From an uncultured Lachnospiraceae bacterium (GTDB taxonomy: Bacteria > Bacillota > Clostridia > Lachnospirales > Lachnospiraceae), in contig CAJTVN010000027.1 in assembly GCA_910579685.1 (NCBI GenBank), positions 1 through 52,643 of the forward strand: a stretch of DNA of 52,643 bases. Reading direction: 5' to 3'. The translations under genes and the position numbers were made by a program. Each line of letters starts with the position of its first letter. Position 1 is the stretch's first letter. Positions 52,362-52,643 of the stretch are shown here, in pieces. The notes under the pieces were generated by a model, which did not search any database, had not been told where the DNA came from, and saw only the letters and a list, made by a program, of their open reading frames with translations.

Positions 52362-52643
52362 TCAATAGTTGACGTGCACGGACTGATAGGCTGTGGCTAA
52401 ATCATAAAAGCCACCGCTTATCAGTTTTTCTTTTGACATGGCTCGTTTTACTGTTGTAAGGTTTGAACAAAACCAGTGTCCTTTTCGGCTGTTTGCCGCC
52501 ATATGCGCAAAGTATTCTGGTATTCCCATTTTGATAAGATTTCTCTTTTTCGTCTTTGGTAGTTTCCATTGTTTCCATATGCACATACGTATTCTGTGAT
52601 AGAGCCATCCATTGATGTCATCTATATTGTTCTTCATGCTCGC
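52362..52643 (-). CDS. Group II intron reverse transcriptase/maturase, C-terminal part
   Basis: The open frame runs off the right edge, so only the last ~93 residues are seen. The maturase X-domain signature RIRMCIWKQWK and the NSRKGHW segment are diagnostic. The protein ends soon after, without an HNH endonuclease domain. It is followed by the intron's domains V and VI. The rest of the ORF and the 5' exon are outside the window. Confidence 0.85.
   Translation of the reverse strand, partial: ASMKNNIDDINGWLYHRIRMCIWKQWKLPKTKKRNLIKMGIPEYFAHMAANSRKGHWFCSNLTTVKRAMSKEKLISGGFYDLATAYQSVHVNY

Overview
The window looks like a chromosomal stretch of an anaerobic Clostridia bacterium, most likely Lachnospiraceae. 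The evidence is strong Shine-Dalgarno sites, moderately high GC with AT-rich intergenic DNA, and gene content: an anaerobic sulfatase maturase, QueH, an Amt-PII fusion, XpaC/TelA, DUF4956 with a VTC domain, LytTR signalling, and CxxC/HxH surface repeats. I cannot name the genus. Most of the window is ordinary core and accessory metabolism, bounded by mobile-element debris: a decayed tyrosine recombinase and AlbA_2/Schlafen-type fragment on the left (about 1-1012), and the 3' end of a group II intron on the right (about 52291-52643).

Layout. 1105-5594 (-) is a compact carbohydrate operon: GH120-type beta-xylosidase-like enzyme, Cys-type sulfatase and its radical-SAM maturase. 5744-8814 holds a short orphan ORF, a ComEC-like exported metallo-hydrolase, a decayed GH42 beta-galactosidase carrying a 93-bp palindromic insertion, and a DUF4956/VTC pair. 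8916-14044 (-) holds argS, queH, purA and ilvE. 14208-16778 (+) is an xpaC/telA pair. 16872-19889 (-) holds folA, thyA and a beta-CASP metallo-hydrolase. Then come a MntP/YtaF-like membrane protein overlapping tail-to-tail with a Ca2+-type P-ATPase, a CxxC-rich surface protein, tRNA-Gly(GCC), a membrane-anchored GH3 enzyme, and a 0.7-kb non-coding A/T-rich stretch with a near-consensus promoter.

27183-36711 holds an esterase, a DUF2130 nuclease-like protein, a 31-residue zinc ribbon, a GNAT, glyA, a lipid-kinase/PAP2 pair, a GT2 glycosyltransferase and a natural SfsA-MutY fusion. 36719-39360 holds a DUF1653 protein and an ammonium transporter fused to PII, preceded by a leader that ends in a terminator hairpin. 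39439-44714 (-) is an LytTR two-component system, a strong terminator, then a two-gene ABC exporter. 44749-52177 holds a mutarotase-like enzyme, a PIN-like protein, an XRE regulator, an unrecognised small protein, a GNAT-DUF3781 fusion with a nucleotidyltransferase, and an ABC transporter operon. Two MITE-like elements with clear terminal inverted repeats sit at 46416-46558 and 49386-49552.

The most interesting items are the SfsA-MutY fusion, the Amt-PII fusion with its attenuator-like leader, the GH3 protein missing the usual NagZ catalytic histidine, the non-coding transcription unit at 26.5-26.9 kb, and the small palindromic or inverted-repeat elements, one of which has inserted in frame into a gene. 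I saw no CRISPR array, complete prophage or rRNA.
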